Shown piece after piece: positions 1-12,251 of a stretch of 64,000 nt of DNA (position 1 is its first letter; every line of letters begins with the position of its first letter). The stretch comes from Bimastos eiseni. Its lineage: Eukaryota; Annelida; Clitellata; Crassiclitellata; Lumbricidae. The notes beneath the pieces are model-generated. The model ran no database searches, had not been told where the DNA came from, and was given only the letters and a program-made list of their open reading frames with translations. The stretch is from the NCBI GenBank assembly GCA_959347315.1, contig OY365811.1, positions 35,588,441-35,652,440 on the forward strand. The letters run 5' to 3'. The translations under genes were made by a program, and so were the position numbers.

Positions 1-920
1 ATCGATTGTTGCACTGATCAGTATTAGACACGGGCGCGATAAAAGTGCTGATTAATAAGAATAATTATTACGATTACAATAGCATAATTTAATCATTTTT
101 ATCAATTATTATGGTTCAGGTGTCTTTGATCGGAAAGACCTTGCGACGTAACCAGTCACTATTCACTAGTAACCTAGCTACATCAAATCTTAGAGTTAGA
201 AAAGAGCTCATGAACCACCCCTGGAAAGCATGTTCATTACAGCGAACAAGATATAGCCACATTATTCATGCCTAACATTTAAACAGCAGCCGATGTCACG
301 AATGGTAGATAAGATTTGTAGACTGGACTCAAGATAAGACAATTCGGCAACACAGCTTAAGATCTACGCTGTAAGTGTCAGGAAAGACGGAACCGCATCA
401 ACTTAAGAGTCGACATAACATTTTTAGCACAAGATTTTATTTTGCAAATGAGAGATTGCGAATTTTTTTGCGAATTTCTATATATTTGAAAAACTATATG
501 TGCATTGCGCTTACTGTATAGGTGTGCCTTGTTTGACAAATTATGTTGATGTTCTAGGTTAATTTAAAACATATTCTTTAAAATTATAACTGAAAGTAAA
601 ATGATAAATTAAATATATTATTTCAAATAGGCCTACGGAGGCCACAATTTTGTAGGTTTTCGTTTTGATCTAATTAAATGTAGTCCTACGTTTGACAACA
701 TGATAGGCCTATATTCTAAATTAAAAAACAAAACTTTACGAATGAGTTGAACATAAAAGACTATGGGTAGCGTATGCCTTAATTAAAAGATAGTCTACTT
801 GTGTTTGTACGTTATAAAATAGTAATCAATATTGTACTGCTCTGTGAATTTCTTAGCTTAATATTTCAACAGTATTGTATAAATTCTATTATAACTAAGC
901 GTAGCCTTCAAAACAAACCC

Positions 921-1358
921 ATGTGCGCGTCGCCCAATAAATCGATAACCAGACCCACCCGCGCACCACACAATAAACCGATCAACATCCCACGGGCGCA
1001 ACGCAAAAATAGACCCATCAGCAAACCCATGCGAGCCCCGCCAAATAAACCGATCAGCAGCCACACCCACGCACCGCCGCATCAAACGATTAACAGACAC
1101 ACGCGTGAACCGCCCAATAAACCGATCAACGGACATACGCGGCACCGCCCAATAAATCGATAACCAGACCCTCGCGCGCACCACCTCATCAACCGATCAA
1201 CAGACACGCGCACACCCAATCGCATCAACCGATCAACAGACACACGCGCGCACAACCGCATCAACCGATCAACAGACACACGCACACCCAACCGCATCAA
1301 CCGATCAACAGACACACGCACACCCAACCGCATCAACCGATCAACAGACACACACGCC
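921..1358. repeat. 36-bp minisatellite, about 12 copies
   Basis: Unit of the form CATCAACCGATCAACAGACA plus a variable CACGCACACCCAACCG half. Copies are diverged on the left (with CCCAATAAACCGATC variants) and nearly identical on the right, so the array has most likely grown recently at its right end. Because 36 is a multiple of three, open frames run through both strands. Confidence 0.9.
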
Positions 1359-1884
1359 ATAGACGGCGAGGTGGGGTAGGAGAAGCGCCCGTCCTACAGT
1401 TCCACCGCCTCCGCATTTACAAATACTGGTAATGCTGTCCATGTAAATCTAGTTGTGGTAGGGTAATGAGGTGGTGGACTTCTTTTCTGTTGATGTTCAT
1501 GAAACCATGGTTCTGTTTCTTCAACAAGACTTGGCTGTCTGTGTCTAAGTTTTGGTACTCAATGTGTGCATGCATATCTCGATGCTGGCCATCGTTCTTC
1601 ATGTCCTCAAGCGTTCAGTCTCTTATTAAAGAATTCTTGTCTATTCTATTCTATTTACGGATTTACAAAGCGCCTCTCACAGTACAACCTAATCAGAGGC
1701 GCTCCCAGTGCCAGAAACCCCCCAGAGAAAAGAAAAGTCTTAAGAGAACGAGCAGACGCAGTTGTACTACTAGATAAGATTGAGCACGAACGAGCCACAG
1801 CAGGAAGACAGTTCCATAGCGAAGGGCATTATAGGCGCGATGCTGAGTTGTGGCAGTTCTAGACTGCTACTGCTGCCATGTGTG

Positions 1885-2125
1885 AGCGGTGGTCTAGGCC
1901 TCTAGGGGCTATTGTGCTTACCTGACTCTCAACCGAAAAGTCGGGGTTCAAGCAGAAAATTTGTTTTCGAGAGAACTGCTCCACTTGCGCCCCCTAGTCA
2001 ACTACTTGGCTATGATGAGCACACTGACCGTACGTTGTCAGAGGGAAGATGAGATGCCCGCCTGCCTCCGTATGCCGAGGCTAAGAAAATGAAGTCGCTA
2101 CCACTTCATACCCATGACTGTCTCA
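1885..2125 (+). repeat. SINE-like repeat, family 1, copy 1
   Basis: It shares TATGCCGAGGCTAAGAAAAT and flanking sequence with copies at 5440-5570 and 43715-43980. GGGGTTCAAGCAG upstream resembles a tRNA B box, so a tRNA-derived SINE is inferred. Confidence 0.55.
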
Positions 2126-3375
2126 GGACTAGTTTAGTAAGGACTGCTCGTAATGTCCAGAATAGGTCTTTCTTTTCATTATGTGCGCTACTTGTTTCTT
2201 ATGCTTAGAAAGATTAAATTCGATTCTTGTAATAAATTATCGCATTCATTCATATTGTAGGCCTAGGCCTACTTGTAATGATACTGCAGTTTGAAATGAA
2301 ACGATAATTATTATTGCATAATTTGGCTTCAGAAGTCTGGTTCATTTTGGATGGGTCGGGCTATGAAAATTGGACCCATAGTCAGCTCTGGACCGCGGGG
2401 GTCGTGGGGCAGCAGTAACGCGCCCGATTGCAGTCAGTGATGAGATGATTGATTCGTCAAAGATAACTGCCAGAAGATGAACCTATATTTGGGCCAGTGA
2501 TTGGATAGTTGCAGCTTAACCTCGCTTACCTCAGTACCACCTCCGATGCAGGTAGTCGTTTTAAAAGACAGAAGCAGTCGATACCTATTATCTCATATCC
2601 GAAAAGAGATGGTCATTGTTTGTTTGCGACACTCGCTAAAATAATGGTGAAACTTACATGATCAAAGTTTAGACAATGACAATACTTAGCCTCCATTGCT
2701 ATCATTCAATATATGTAAGCTTATGCGCTGTCAGTTGTTGACTCGTCAATTAGATACATGTACTGCATGGTGTGATATAAGTGCACTGGTAATCCTGCTG
2801 ATCAGTCTACAATAACTAAGCCGATTCCAATGTCTTCAAATCTGGGTAGAGATAATTCTTTCGTAATAATGTTGCACTATTTTATATTGTCGATTATTTT
2901 CTGATTTCTTGAAGTGCTGTGTTTCCTTGCTCTATAGCTGCCATGAGTTTCCACACTCGTTAAATAAAAAGGTTACATACTTATAATGCCCAAACAGGAC
3001 AACAACACCCAAGAAGAAGCAATATGCCCGGCACCTACATATCTCCACAAGCAGAAAAAACGCAGCGATCGCTGCTCTGATTGAACTTGTCGTTTCTTGA
3101 TGTTATCAGCGTGTGTCAGTGTGGTGCCGAACAACACGTCCTGTCCCAAAAGGAACATTTATTCTTTCCTTTCATGCCTCTGTTTATCTCTGTCGTAACG
3201 CTGTTGTTTTATTTTGTTTCTTTAGGTGTCTGCGCTGCATGGTTCCTGTTGTTTTTTTTCTGCGACGAGGTTTCTTTGTGAGAGGAGATGGGATGAATTG
3301 GAGATGAATGGTACGGTTGAACTGTGGCTCTGTGTCGTTTTGTGTTCGTGTGTTAGTAGTTGTTTGTAAGTAAGC

Positions 3376-3418
3376 TACCCCGTGGGTCTACGGCCTAAAA
3401 ACCGTAGCTCATGGGGTT
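3376..3418. repeat. imperfect hairpin
   Basis: ACCCCGTGGGTCTACGG pairs with CCGTAGCTCATGGGGT across a short A-rich loop. Shortly downstream, GGAGTGGCGTAAAACCCCGT and a close variant lie about 48 bp apart. Confidence 0.5.
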
Positions 3419-4025
3419 TGCTCGTTCGTTTCTGTATATGTTTGTTGCCAGTAGATTTCCTCTTTACCTGCTGAGTCTCTGGAGTGGCGTAAAACCCCGT
3501 AAGCTCCTAGAAGGCTGGAGGGCCCCTGGAGTGGCTTAAACTCCCGTAAGCCCAGTTTTTTTACTGCAATGAGCCGAGGGCTGAGAAGGAGGATGGTAGA
3601 AGACTAGGTTAGAAGGAGGGGGCATGGAATCAACATGGAACTACAAAGCGACGAATGCGTACGCCATTAAACTTCTCTGGAGGAGAGGTCTCGATTGATT
3701 AATGATTAAAACATGTCTTACGAAGTCTCAAGTGTTTATTCGCATTTTATCAAGTTCCGGAAAGACGTTAAATCACAATTATTGATAAATTTGTGCAATT
3801 TCAGTCGCTTCAATCATTTAGAGATCGGTCGGAAAATGACGGACAGCTAACAATGTCGCGACATATATAGGGCGGGAGAAATCAACTCATTATTATTATT
3901 CTTCATTTATTGAGTTACAAAAATGTCAGTAACAGAAAGTACAGATTGACATATAAGGGTTTTGGGAATCAGCGTGTAAACATAATAGGAACCAGAGTCC
4001 TGCATAAATAAAGTTTACAATAAAC

Positions 4026-4171
4026 CCGGGGCGTCAATCCCTCCTGAGTGATGGAAGCAAATCTCCGGTCCCCTGTGTCAGGAAGGGAAGATATTTCTCC
4101 TAAAACTAAAAAATACCCCCTACGTGAAATTGGAGGCATTTGCCTCCAGACCCTCTATCTGGACGCCCCTG
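4026..4171. mobile_element. hAT-type miniature element, family A, copy 1
   Basis: The ends are inverted repeats of the type CAGGGGCGTC (one mismatch at the left end). They are flanked by 8-bp duplications CAATAAAC and CAATTAAC (one difference). End sequence and 8-bp duplication are typical of hAT transposons. No coding capacity. Confidence 0.8.
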
Positions 4172-4350
4172 CAATTAACCAAAATCAGTTCGTACATGTA
4201 TACATATTATTGTATGGCCACCATTAATACGAATGTCATCTGTACTTTCCGTTGGTAGTTCAGACGGTATAGAATGGCCTTCCTCTTGAATAGTGCCGCC
4301 TTCTTAATTAACGTCGCGCTACAAAATAATATAGCCTACATCGTGAGAAC

Positions 4351-4629
4351 CAGAGGTGTAACAAGCGGGGGGCAGGTGGGCACTGGCCCCCAGTTTTGAA
4401 ATTGGGGGGGGGGCAAAGTCCCCCCCCCCAGTTTTAGTGCTCAGTACCTCCCATGTGCCCCCCGAATCGGTTCTTTTTTTATGTTCATCCAATGGATTTT
4501 CAAGAATACTTTTGTTAAGATAATTTGTGCCCCCCATTTTTCAAATTTCTGGGGGGGGAAATTTAAAAAGTAGGAGGACAATATTTTTTAAATTATGCCC
4601 CCCACTTTCAAAACCTTGTTACACCTCTG
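4351..4629. mobile_element. hAT-type miniature element, family B
   Basis: Perfect 15-bp inverted ends CAGAGGTGTAACAAG, flanked by 8-bp duplications GTGAGAAC and GTGAGAAT. The interior is a G/C-homopolymer-rich foldback. A CAGnGGTG start is typical of hAT elements; non-autonomous. Confidence 0.85.
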
Positions 4630-5254
4630 GTGAGAATTAGGCTTTAGAATCCGTTGATAGCTTTAGCTGGACGTTTGTGCTTCATGACAATTGACCCATC
4701 CATGGACAACTCTGCCGCATCCCGTTTGAATTAGTGCCACCACAGCCACACCATTTAAGGTCCCAGTTTACGGACCGCGGTTGGATCATGTATTATGTCT
4801 AGGCCTATGACCGGTCTTTTATAGCCACTGTTTCTGATAGGCCTATCCCGATAAGCCTATGATAACTTGCGGCAATTCATGTGAAATTCAAACAATGTTT
4901 CCATATGACGATAAACTGCTCAACACAGCATGTAGACTCATTCACTCGACTCATTTTAGCGTTCAAGCATTTACTATATTCGCCGGTGTTAAGTTACAAC
5001 GGGATCGTGTAAAGAGAGACCAGTGTTTGACGTAAACGCATTTTCCACTCGCTGTGTCGTGTGTTGCTGAGGACGACGATGGAGTCGATTTGTGGACACG
5101 ATCGTTCGATTCACAGTCGCAGAGTGAAGAACGGTTAATGTACATACAAGATTATTGACATAATGGGTAACAAAATGACTGACGCGCGTCGCTTCAGCTG
5201 TTGCACTTCCGCTCTTAAGACGATGGTTGAGGCAGGAAGGTACTCGCAACTATG

Positions 5255-5365
5255 TATACATATAGGAATATATATATATATATAATATATATATATACAT
5301 ACACAAAATTCTTATATTATGTGTATACATTATACTGTATTATAAAATGTGCATATATATTTTTT
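5255..5365. repeat. TA-rich microsatellite
   Basis: Runs of TA and TATG-like units with no coding signal. Confidence 0.7.
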
Positions 5366-5439
5366 CGGATCGTTGATTGGCAAGATATCTGCACCCCTAG
5401 GGAACTCAGCTATAAAGAGCAGCCAATATTCGGTAACTA

Positions 5440-5570
5440 TGGGATGATCAGAATGGCTATGGGAGAAGGCTTTCACAGCGGTACCCCTTCCTCATAGGCA
5501 TATGGGCCGACGCTAAGAAAATCGAAGCCAACAACGCTTCACATACGGTTCCACAGGGCTGCAACTGTAC
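5440..5570 (+). repeat. SINE-like repeat, family 1, partial copy
   Basis: ATATGGGCCGACGCTAAGAA and the preceding ATGGGAGA-type segment match the family 1 copy at 43.7 kb, diverged. Confidence 0.45.
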
Positions 5571-5654
5571 ACTGCACTTTCTAATGAAATAACTTCCTCG
5601 ATGAATATGCATTTATTGCTGTCTCTTGTATGTAACTTTCCTGTAAGACAGCGT

Positions 5655-6130
5655 CATCATCAAGATCCATGGGCTGAAGGCCCGTAGAACGTAGGTGTCC
5701 ACTGCACATTTGGCCATGGATCTCTTCTGTCTTGTGTTAGCTGTAATAAGTTATGTATATCGGTTCCACGCCAGTCTTCGATGCCATCTAGCCATTCTCT
5801 CCAAGGTCTTCTTCTTTTTCGCGTTCCCTCCATAATTCCTCTAATTTCACTCATTACTTTTATCTCATTATCCATTCTACAAATGTTTCCAAATAGTCCC
5901 AATTTTCATTTCTTTATGGCTTGCATGATATTCTCTTTGATGTTTAGTCTTCTTCTTACTTCAACGTTTGTTACTTTTTATGTCCAGTTCAATTGCAAAA
6001 TCCTTCTGTAACAGTACATTTCAAACGCTAGTATTATTCCTATATCCGCTTTCTTTATAAACCAAGTCTCACAGTCATATATAGTGCTGCACTAAATGCA
6101 CAAATTTTCAGTATCTTCAGTTTGCTATGA
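5655..6130 (-). mobile_element. non-LTR retrotransposon ORF2 C-terminal remnant
   Basis: On the - strand, LYDCETWFIKKAD, then GNICRMDNEIKV, MEGTRKRRRPWREWLDGIED and W-R-G-T-D-I-H appear in order. This is the usual end of non-LTR reverse-transcriptase proteins (CETW, ICRMD, EGTRKRGRP motifs). Frames are broken between the first motif and the second. A 5'-truncated, dead copy. Confidence 0.85.
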
Positions 6131-6159
6131 ATATGTGTAGACCTACATCTTGGAAATTA

Positions 6160-6205
6160 ATGTGATTGATAATGGCTTCAATAAAATTGATTGATTGAAT
6201 TTTAC
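6160..6205 (+). repeat. retroelement 3' tail, AATAAA and (TTGA)n
   Basis: CAATAAAATTGATTGATTGA. The same type of AATAAA plus TTGA-repeat tail occurs near 35850, 50240 and, inverted, 27960. Confidence 0.5.
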
Positions 6206-6410
6206 CGCTGTATCCCAGAAGTGTCTGTCGGGCCAGATTTGGCTGAGAATCATAACATAAGTCGTCTATTATAATAGCTGAGGTCACAGAAGTGCAATAG
6301 TTCGTCTGTACATGCGGACGTTGCTCGTGTATCTGTGGACGGTCCCGTAGACAATCTCACGCAGACCCGTAGAAATAAACCCTCAATTTACACCGATGGT
6401 TAACTGTACC

Positions 6411-6521
6411 CAGAGGCGGTGATCTCGTTTGACAGGTGGGGAACACCCAGTGTAAAAGTATAATGTGTCCCCTCTTTGTAAAAACTTGTCCCCGTCAATC
6501 CTCCCGGGATCGCCGCCTCTG
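6411..6521. mobile_element. hAT-type miniature element, family C, copy 1 (111 bp)
   Basis: Inverted ends CAGAGGCGGTGATC and GATCGCCGCCTCTG, flanked by identical 8-bp duplications ACTGTACC. Same family and nearly the same length as the element at 58480-58591. Confidence 0.9.
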
Positions 6522-6529
6522 ACTGTACC

Positions 6530-8230
6530 ATAGTAACCGTATATGGTTACCGTTGACAACATCGAGCTGCATTCCTTGGCCACAAGCGCAGATCGGTGGA
6601 GTATAATTAGGACCTCGCGCAATAAAGTCGATGCCATCGACGCTGGTGTTCAATGCGGTGCGCATGACTCAAAAGATATCCTTAAAGAGGCTTCGATGAT
6701 AGACAGCTACAAAGGAAAGTGATCGGGCTGATACAAAAGGCGTTCGTGTTTATCTCCCCTCCGGTAGTCAACTGGAAGTGGTCCCCCTTTCCTATGGATC
6801 TATATTATCAATTAAGTAGCGGTCGACTAGTGGGCCAATACCCTCCGCGTTCTGCGTAAGCCATGGTGGTCATTTGCAAGGCCACACGTTAGGCAGTTGG
6901 GGATAGCGGTCACCTTACAACATGGAATGTTACATGTAGTTCGATCCTTTCCCCCACGGAGGGGGCTGCTGCGTACTGGTCTTTTTATGGTCCATAGGAT
7001 GATAGGACTCAGTCAGTTGCTCCGCTAGATTTTGCTGCTTGATGCGTTGTCAGTACATAGTGACGCGTAATAAATTCCGAAATAATGTCCACACTATTAA
7101 ACGGACAGCGCGAGGCCTATATAATTATATTCTGTCTCACAACGTGTCCATTACGACGCATTGTGCATTTATGCACTAAGACAGCGACCATTGTTTTAAT
7201 AATTCTCTGACAATGAGCTATTCCATATTTGGCTGCTTTTACAAAGGACTGCTTAGGCCGCATTAATTAGCCTGCCTATGAACGACAGATAGCAGCAACT
7301 GTCAGCCTAGTTTTGTTACTCTAAGGTTTAAGGCAATGAAATACGCCTACGTAACAAACCTCAATGGTTTAACGTCATCGTACGTCATCAACGTAATGCA
7401 TAGGCTATGTGCATAGAGGTGTCTTCTTCGTCAGTTTGAAATAGAAATGATCATATTTAATCACATTGCACGCCGTATAACAAATACACGTGGCGACATC
7501 TAGGACTGTAGACACATCTGGATATTTCTGCAGCACGTTACTTATTGCGTCTGCTCGTTAGGATGTGCTGTGTATAGGATCATTCACCACATGTCTTCAC
7601 TACGCTACACGTGGGTCTATACCTGTAGCATGCAACTTGAGTATAGGCTATAATGTAGGTTTCTATTACAAAGCAAACCGACATTCATTATGAATATATA
7701 ATTATGCATATAGGCTATATATAGTTAATGTTGGTCTGCTTTTTAATACAGGCTTATGTATATAATAATTGAATAAGCTATCTAGCTTATAGTACCTTTA
7801 GGCATTGTTAACAATAATTATGAGAATAATGAAGGCTCATTAAAAAGAGAAGATCGAAAAGAACTTGTGGTTGGAGAAATGCAGCTGGTTAGACACGGGC
7901 TTACTTACGATTTCTGTTCACAGGGGTTAAAGTTGTTTGGATGAGCAGAGGGAGCTTCAAAGTTCGAGCTGACTCAATTTGACAGTGCAGATCTCCTACA
8001 GGCCATCTATGGTCTATCCCCAACCGGTATCACGCAGAGTCGTACCCTCCATGAAACCTGAAACCAGGTTCCAGATATGAAATGTAACGAGAATACATTA
8101 AAAAAAATCCAGAAATAATAATAGTAATTTATTTTTATTTATTGACGTAATCGTATCTTCCTTCTGTCCTCTTAAAATGAATTCAAATCATGTAGATTTA
8201 TAGAATAAATATATATGCTGTATAGTATAA
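6530..8230. other. no gene seen
   Basis: Unique-looking AT-rich sequence. I find no exon with recognisable protein similarity and no clear repeat boundary. Confidence 0.5.
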
Positions 8231-8234
8231 TATC

Positions 8235-9000
8235 TAAACTAATAGGCTTCAAACTCAATGGGCCAGGGTTTGACTCTCACATGCAGCTATGTTGAGCTAG
8301 TCAAATAATCCACTGTAGCTATATAACAAAAGAGAAACTTTTAATTCTATTCAGTCAATAATGTATTGTTTTCTACAAAAAACTTTCAGACTGGCCTTCC
8401 TGACAGACACATTCACAATGCAAAAAACAAAATCAATGCAAAGATTTCAAGGATAACATGACCAAAACAGACCCTGAATCAAAGCATAAAAACTGACTGA
8501 ACCACCAGCTCATAGCTCAAACAAGGCATAATTATGCAAAAGTCCACTTACTAAATACAATCGTAAACAATGTCATAAGACTCAAATTTTTTATGTTGTT
8601 GAGAAGCAGGATTACGTTTCATGCAGGTTGCATGAGTAGACTAGGATCACTCAGCGAACACACTGTAATAGTTAATCCTAAATAGGATCTGTGACTAATA
8701 ATAAGCTTCAAACTCAAGGGGTCAGGGTTCGACTATCACAGCAATGACCAAAACAGACCCTGAATGAGAGCTTCAGAGCCACAAGCTCATTGCTCAATCA
8801 TAAGCAAAGCATATGCAAAAGTGCACTAACTCCACTTGCTAAATACAATCGCAAACGATGTCATAGAGATTCAATTATATTTAGGTTGTTGAGAAGCAGG
8901 GTTACGTTTCGTACAGGTTGCATAAGTAGGCTGGGATCCCTCAGCAAACAAGTTGTACGGGCTTAAAAGTTACTCCTAAATAAGAGCAGTGACTAATACT
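8235..9000. repeat. tandem duplication of a dispersed repeat
   Basis: Two diverged copies of a roughly 300-bp segment follow each other. GACCAAAACAGACCCTGAAT occurs at about 8460 and 8745; GTTGTTGAGAAGCAGG at about 8597 and 8884; a CTTCAAACTCAA plus GGGTTCGACTnTCAC block at about 8247 and 8707. The last block resembles a tRNA B box. Confidence 0.7.
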
Positions 9001-10380
9001 TATTCCCGAAGAAGAGTTTTGTTAGAACACATGCGTTCTCAGGATTCATTGGCACGGTGAGCAGTGGGCACGCAAGCACAGGATTTGAAGAGCAGTGTGA
9101 ACGCCGTTCTCACGAGTTCCACCCACTTTAAACCCTGTCTAAGACAGTTCTTTATGATATCTGCACTACAACTATTCTGCACATATGAAATTATTACTAG
9201 CGAGGCGCGGTGCGGTATTGTTTGGCTTTGAAGGACCTCGCACGAGATGATAACAATAAACTGATTAGGGTTACACGTGTATTAGTAAGTGCAGCTGTCG
9301 TCTCTTTGTCAAAGTTAGATTTGCTTGCTTAACGAGGCTACAGCCCGCCGTCCACTGCGCTCCTCTGTCGACGGTTACTTGTCGGTGCCGTTCGGTCGCT
9401 GTACCCCACGACAAAGCCATCCCCATCTGCGGTTGGTCCGACAACCAGGAGCGGGCTTCCGTTAGCTATACGACTCAAACCCGCTGCTGAAGACTGCTTG
9501 GCGGCCTTGGTCTGGGTCGGGAATCCTTCTGAGGACGGATCTTGAAGAGACGAAGTATAAATTTTTATTGACTGCTATACATGCTTATAGTCTGCACATA
9601 GGCCTAGTGTAGATCGTGTGGATAGGTCGTTGGATGTGTTTTGGGTCAAGAAAAAGAGATGGCACTCCCGCACTGGACAGATACAGAGAGTCTTTAGAAC
9701 AGCTAACTTGTCTCGAATGTGTCATTGGTTGCATCGTTGAACCTTCGTTCCAGCTTCTACACAAAATTCAATCTTTCGAAACTAAAAGCATCGCTGGACC
9801 CAAGTGCCACCGCAACAATATATTCTGCTGATGTTTCTTTTTCTTATATATATATATATATTTATATAATCTTTTCTCTTGCAATACGCCCAATGAAGGC
9901 GCTATATAATATAATATAAGCTTTGTATATACGCTATGAAAGTATAGGCTCATATTGTACTGCAGGAAGTGATTTGTTCATAATGTGGTGATGGAAATTC
10001 TCCAATCAACTGGCATTGTTATTTATGCCAGCACTACCTGCATGTTCAGACTCTAATGGCGAAGACAAACTCAGTCTTTCTATATTAGGTCTGTGTTTGG
10101 CTGCGTGTTCGTTTGCATAGGCCTATAGTCTAGCTGTGTCTGTATGGCTGACTATATTTGCTATCGCTGTGACAGTCGACAACTGGCATCGTCCCTTCAT
10201 ATATTGTTCATAAAACATATTCATGTCTTTTATAGGTCGCCAAACGAAGCATTTCCTTTGATTATATAGCGCATATCCGTCTATGGTTTGTCATTAACTG
10301 TCTGTCTGTCCGTCTGACTGTGTCTTCGTCTGGCTGTCTGCACGCTTGTCTTTATGTTTACGCGCTCTTATTTACAACTA
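9001..10380. other. no gene seen
   Basis: Mixed sequence with a short TA microsatellite near 9848. No supportable exon. Confidence 0.45.
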
Positions 10381-10384
10381 GCTG

Positions 10385-10590
10385 GGGTACCCGATGTAGG
10401 AGGCTAAATTAACTCTCAGGATAAATTAACTCCCGAAGTGTATTTTAGATAGGATAAATACACTCCACCCCGCGAATGAACACTCCCGGGAGTTAATTCT
10501 ACCTAGGACAAAGTGACTTCAGGGGAGTTAAATCTTCCTAGGATAAATGTACTCCCACACCTAATGTAATAGGGGAGTTAATTCGTGTTG
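10385..10590. repeat. phrase-repeat region 1
   Basis: Short phrases such as GGATAAATTAACTCCC and GGGAGTTAATTC recur about seven times in both orientations, with variants (GGATAAATACACTCC, GGATAAATGTACTCCC). Confidence 0.65.
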
Positions 10591-10715
10591 TTGTTATTGC
10601 CATCTTTATTATTGTTATTGTTGCTGCTATTGTTGTTATTGTTGTTATTGCAATCATTCCCTACGACTTCTTCCTCCTCCACCTCCTCCTCTTCCTCCTC
10701 AACAATCCTGCGTCC
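10586..10715. repeat. TTG/TTA then TCC-rich trinucleotide repeat
   Basis: Imperfect TTGTTA triplets followed by CCTCCT triplets. Confidence 0.75.
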
Positions 10716-10799
10716 CCTTTCCTTACTCTCTTCATCATTCCAACCCGTTTTCTTCCTCTGATAGCCCGACCCCTCTGCATTCCCACCAACTCGCTTTTT

Positions 10800-11221
10800 A
10801 CGGTGAAGGTTTCGAGTGAATAGCTGTAAAAGTGTGGAAATGCATAAACGGAGTTGTGTATAGATGCTGATGCGTATAAAGTACATACCCACCTGAACGA
10901 CTGTACATACCATTGCTAGCTCTATACCTGCTATACCTGTATCTCCCAAACCGCCCATTTGTAAAAGAAATAGGTGTGGCAGACAGAAATGACGTGCACA
11001 TGTAGGCCTACAGCATTCGTAGGTCGGGAACTATCGTGTGTCGATCCTGGCGACTGAAAAGGAAATTTTTTCGATGTCCCCAGGGCCAAAAGGTTTTGGC
11101 CCTGGGGACATGGAAAACGGCGTGAGCGGGATTTACGAACTCCTCGACTGCGTGTATCAGGCGTTCCCCGAGCCAACGGTGAAGGTTCCGAGTGAATAGC
11201 TCTAAAACTGTGCAAATGCAT
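10800..11221. repeat. 46-bp direct repeats bracketing a perfect palindrome
   Basis: A 46-bp segment starting ACGGTGAAGG at 10800 recurs at 11176 with four differences. Between them, 11074-11111 is a perfect 18-bp stem (left arm ATGTCCCCAGGGCCAAAA) with a GG loop. Confidence 0.85.
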
Positions 11222-11289
11222 CGCCGGACAAAGACACACAGACAGAATTCTTTCTTTATTAATATAGATTTACGCACCTGTACTTTCTG

Positions 11290-11520
11290 CATGTCACTGT
11301 CTGTCTATCTGTATGTCTGTTTATCTGTCTGTCTATCTGTATGTCTGTTTATCTGTCTGTCTATCTGTATGTCTGTTTATCTGTCTGTTTATCTGTCTGT
11401 CTATCTGTATGTCTGTTTATCTGTCTGTCTATCTGTATGTCTAAATGCTGTCTTCTATCTTCTATCTAACTGTATGTTTGTCTGCCTATCTGTCAATCTG
11501 TCTGTCTATCTGTATGTCCT
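11290..11520. repeat. TCTG/TATC tetranucleotide repeat with higher-order units
   Basis: CTGTCTGTCTATCTGTATGT-type blocks of about 32 bp recur about seven times. Confidence 0.85.
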
Positions 11521-11984
11521 TCTATTCGACTGCCTCAGTCCTTCAGTTCGTTATATAAAAACTCGCCTGTAATTATAATTAGCACAAAGAATATGCATTA
11601 GACCGATTTTGCTTTATTTCTAGCTATGAACGATCGTATTAATTGTGTTTTTTTAGATATGCAATAAAATTTGGAGAAGACCTGCTATGCATAATTATAT
11701 TGATGTGAGAATTTAGATTTATAGATCCAGAGGGATTCAAGTGTAGACCCTATACTGGTCGTCTGCAGCCAAATCGAGATAGGCTGAAAAATGCAAAGAA
11801 TTATGAGAATATGAGACAAACAGAGAAACAAACAGACAGACGTAGAGATAGACACACAGACAGATAGACAGAGAGACACACATCTACAATGAAGCAGAGA
11901 GATACAGAGAGACAGAGAGAGACAGAGGAAGCGAGAGATTAAATTTTAATTGTGGGATTAACACCTAAGTCAAAAAAATCATGG

Positions 11985-12137
11985 CTTAGGGCATCGCTCT
12001 GACAGATAGAGACAGAGACAGAGACAGAACCAGAGACAGAGACAGAGACAAAGACAGAACCAGAGACAGAGACAGAGACAAAGACAGAGACAACGACAGA
12101 TACAAAAGACAGAGACAGAGACAAAGACAGAGACATA
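11985..12137. repeat. GACAGA hexanucleotide repeat
   Basis: Near-continuous GACAGA units with AACCAG and AAAGAC interruptions. Confidence 0.85.
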
Positions 12138-12251
12138 GCCAGCGTATACGTTCAGGTGTCAATGGAGTTATTTCGGTGATGAGTCTGCAGTAATCGAGTC
12201 GATGCAATCATCATTAGATGAGATCTTAAGCGTGTTTAGAAGCTCATCGGA

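Noticed and set aside
9616..9831. 71-residue open frame
   Set aside because: No recognisable motif and no convincing splice sites.
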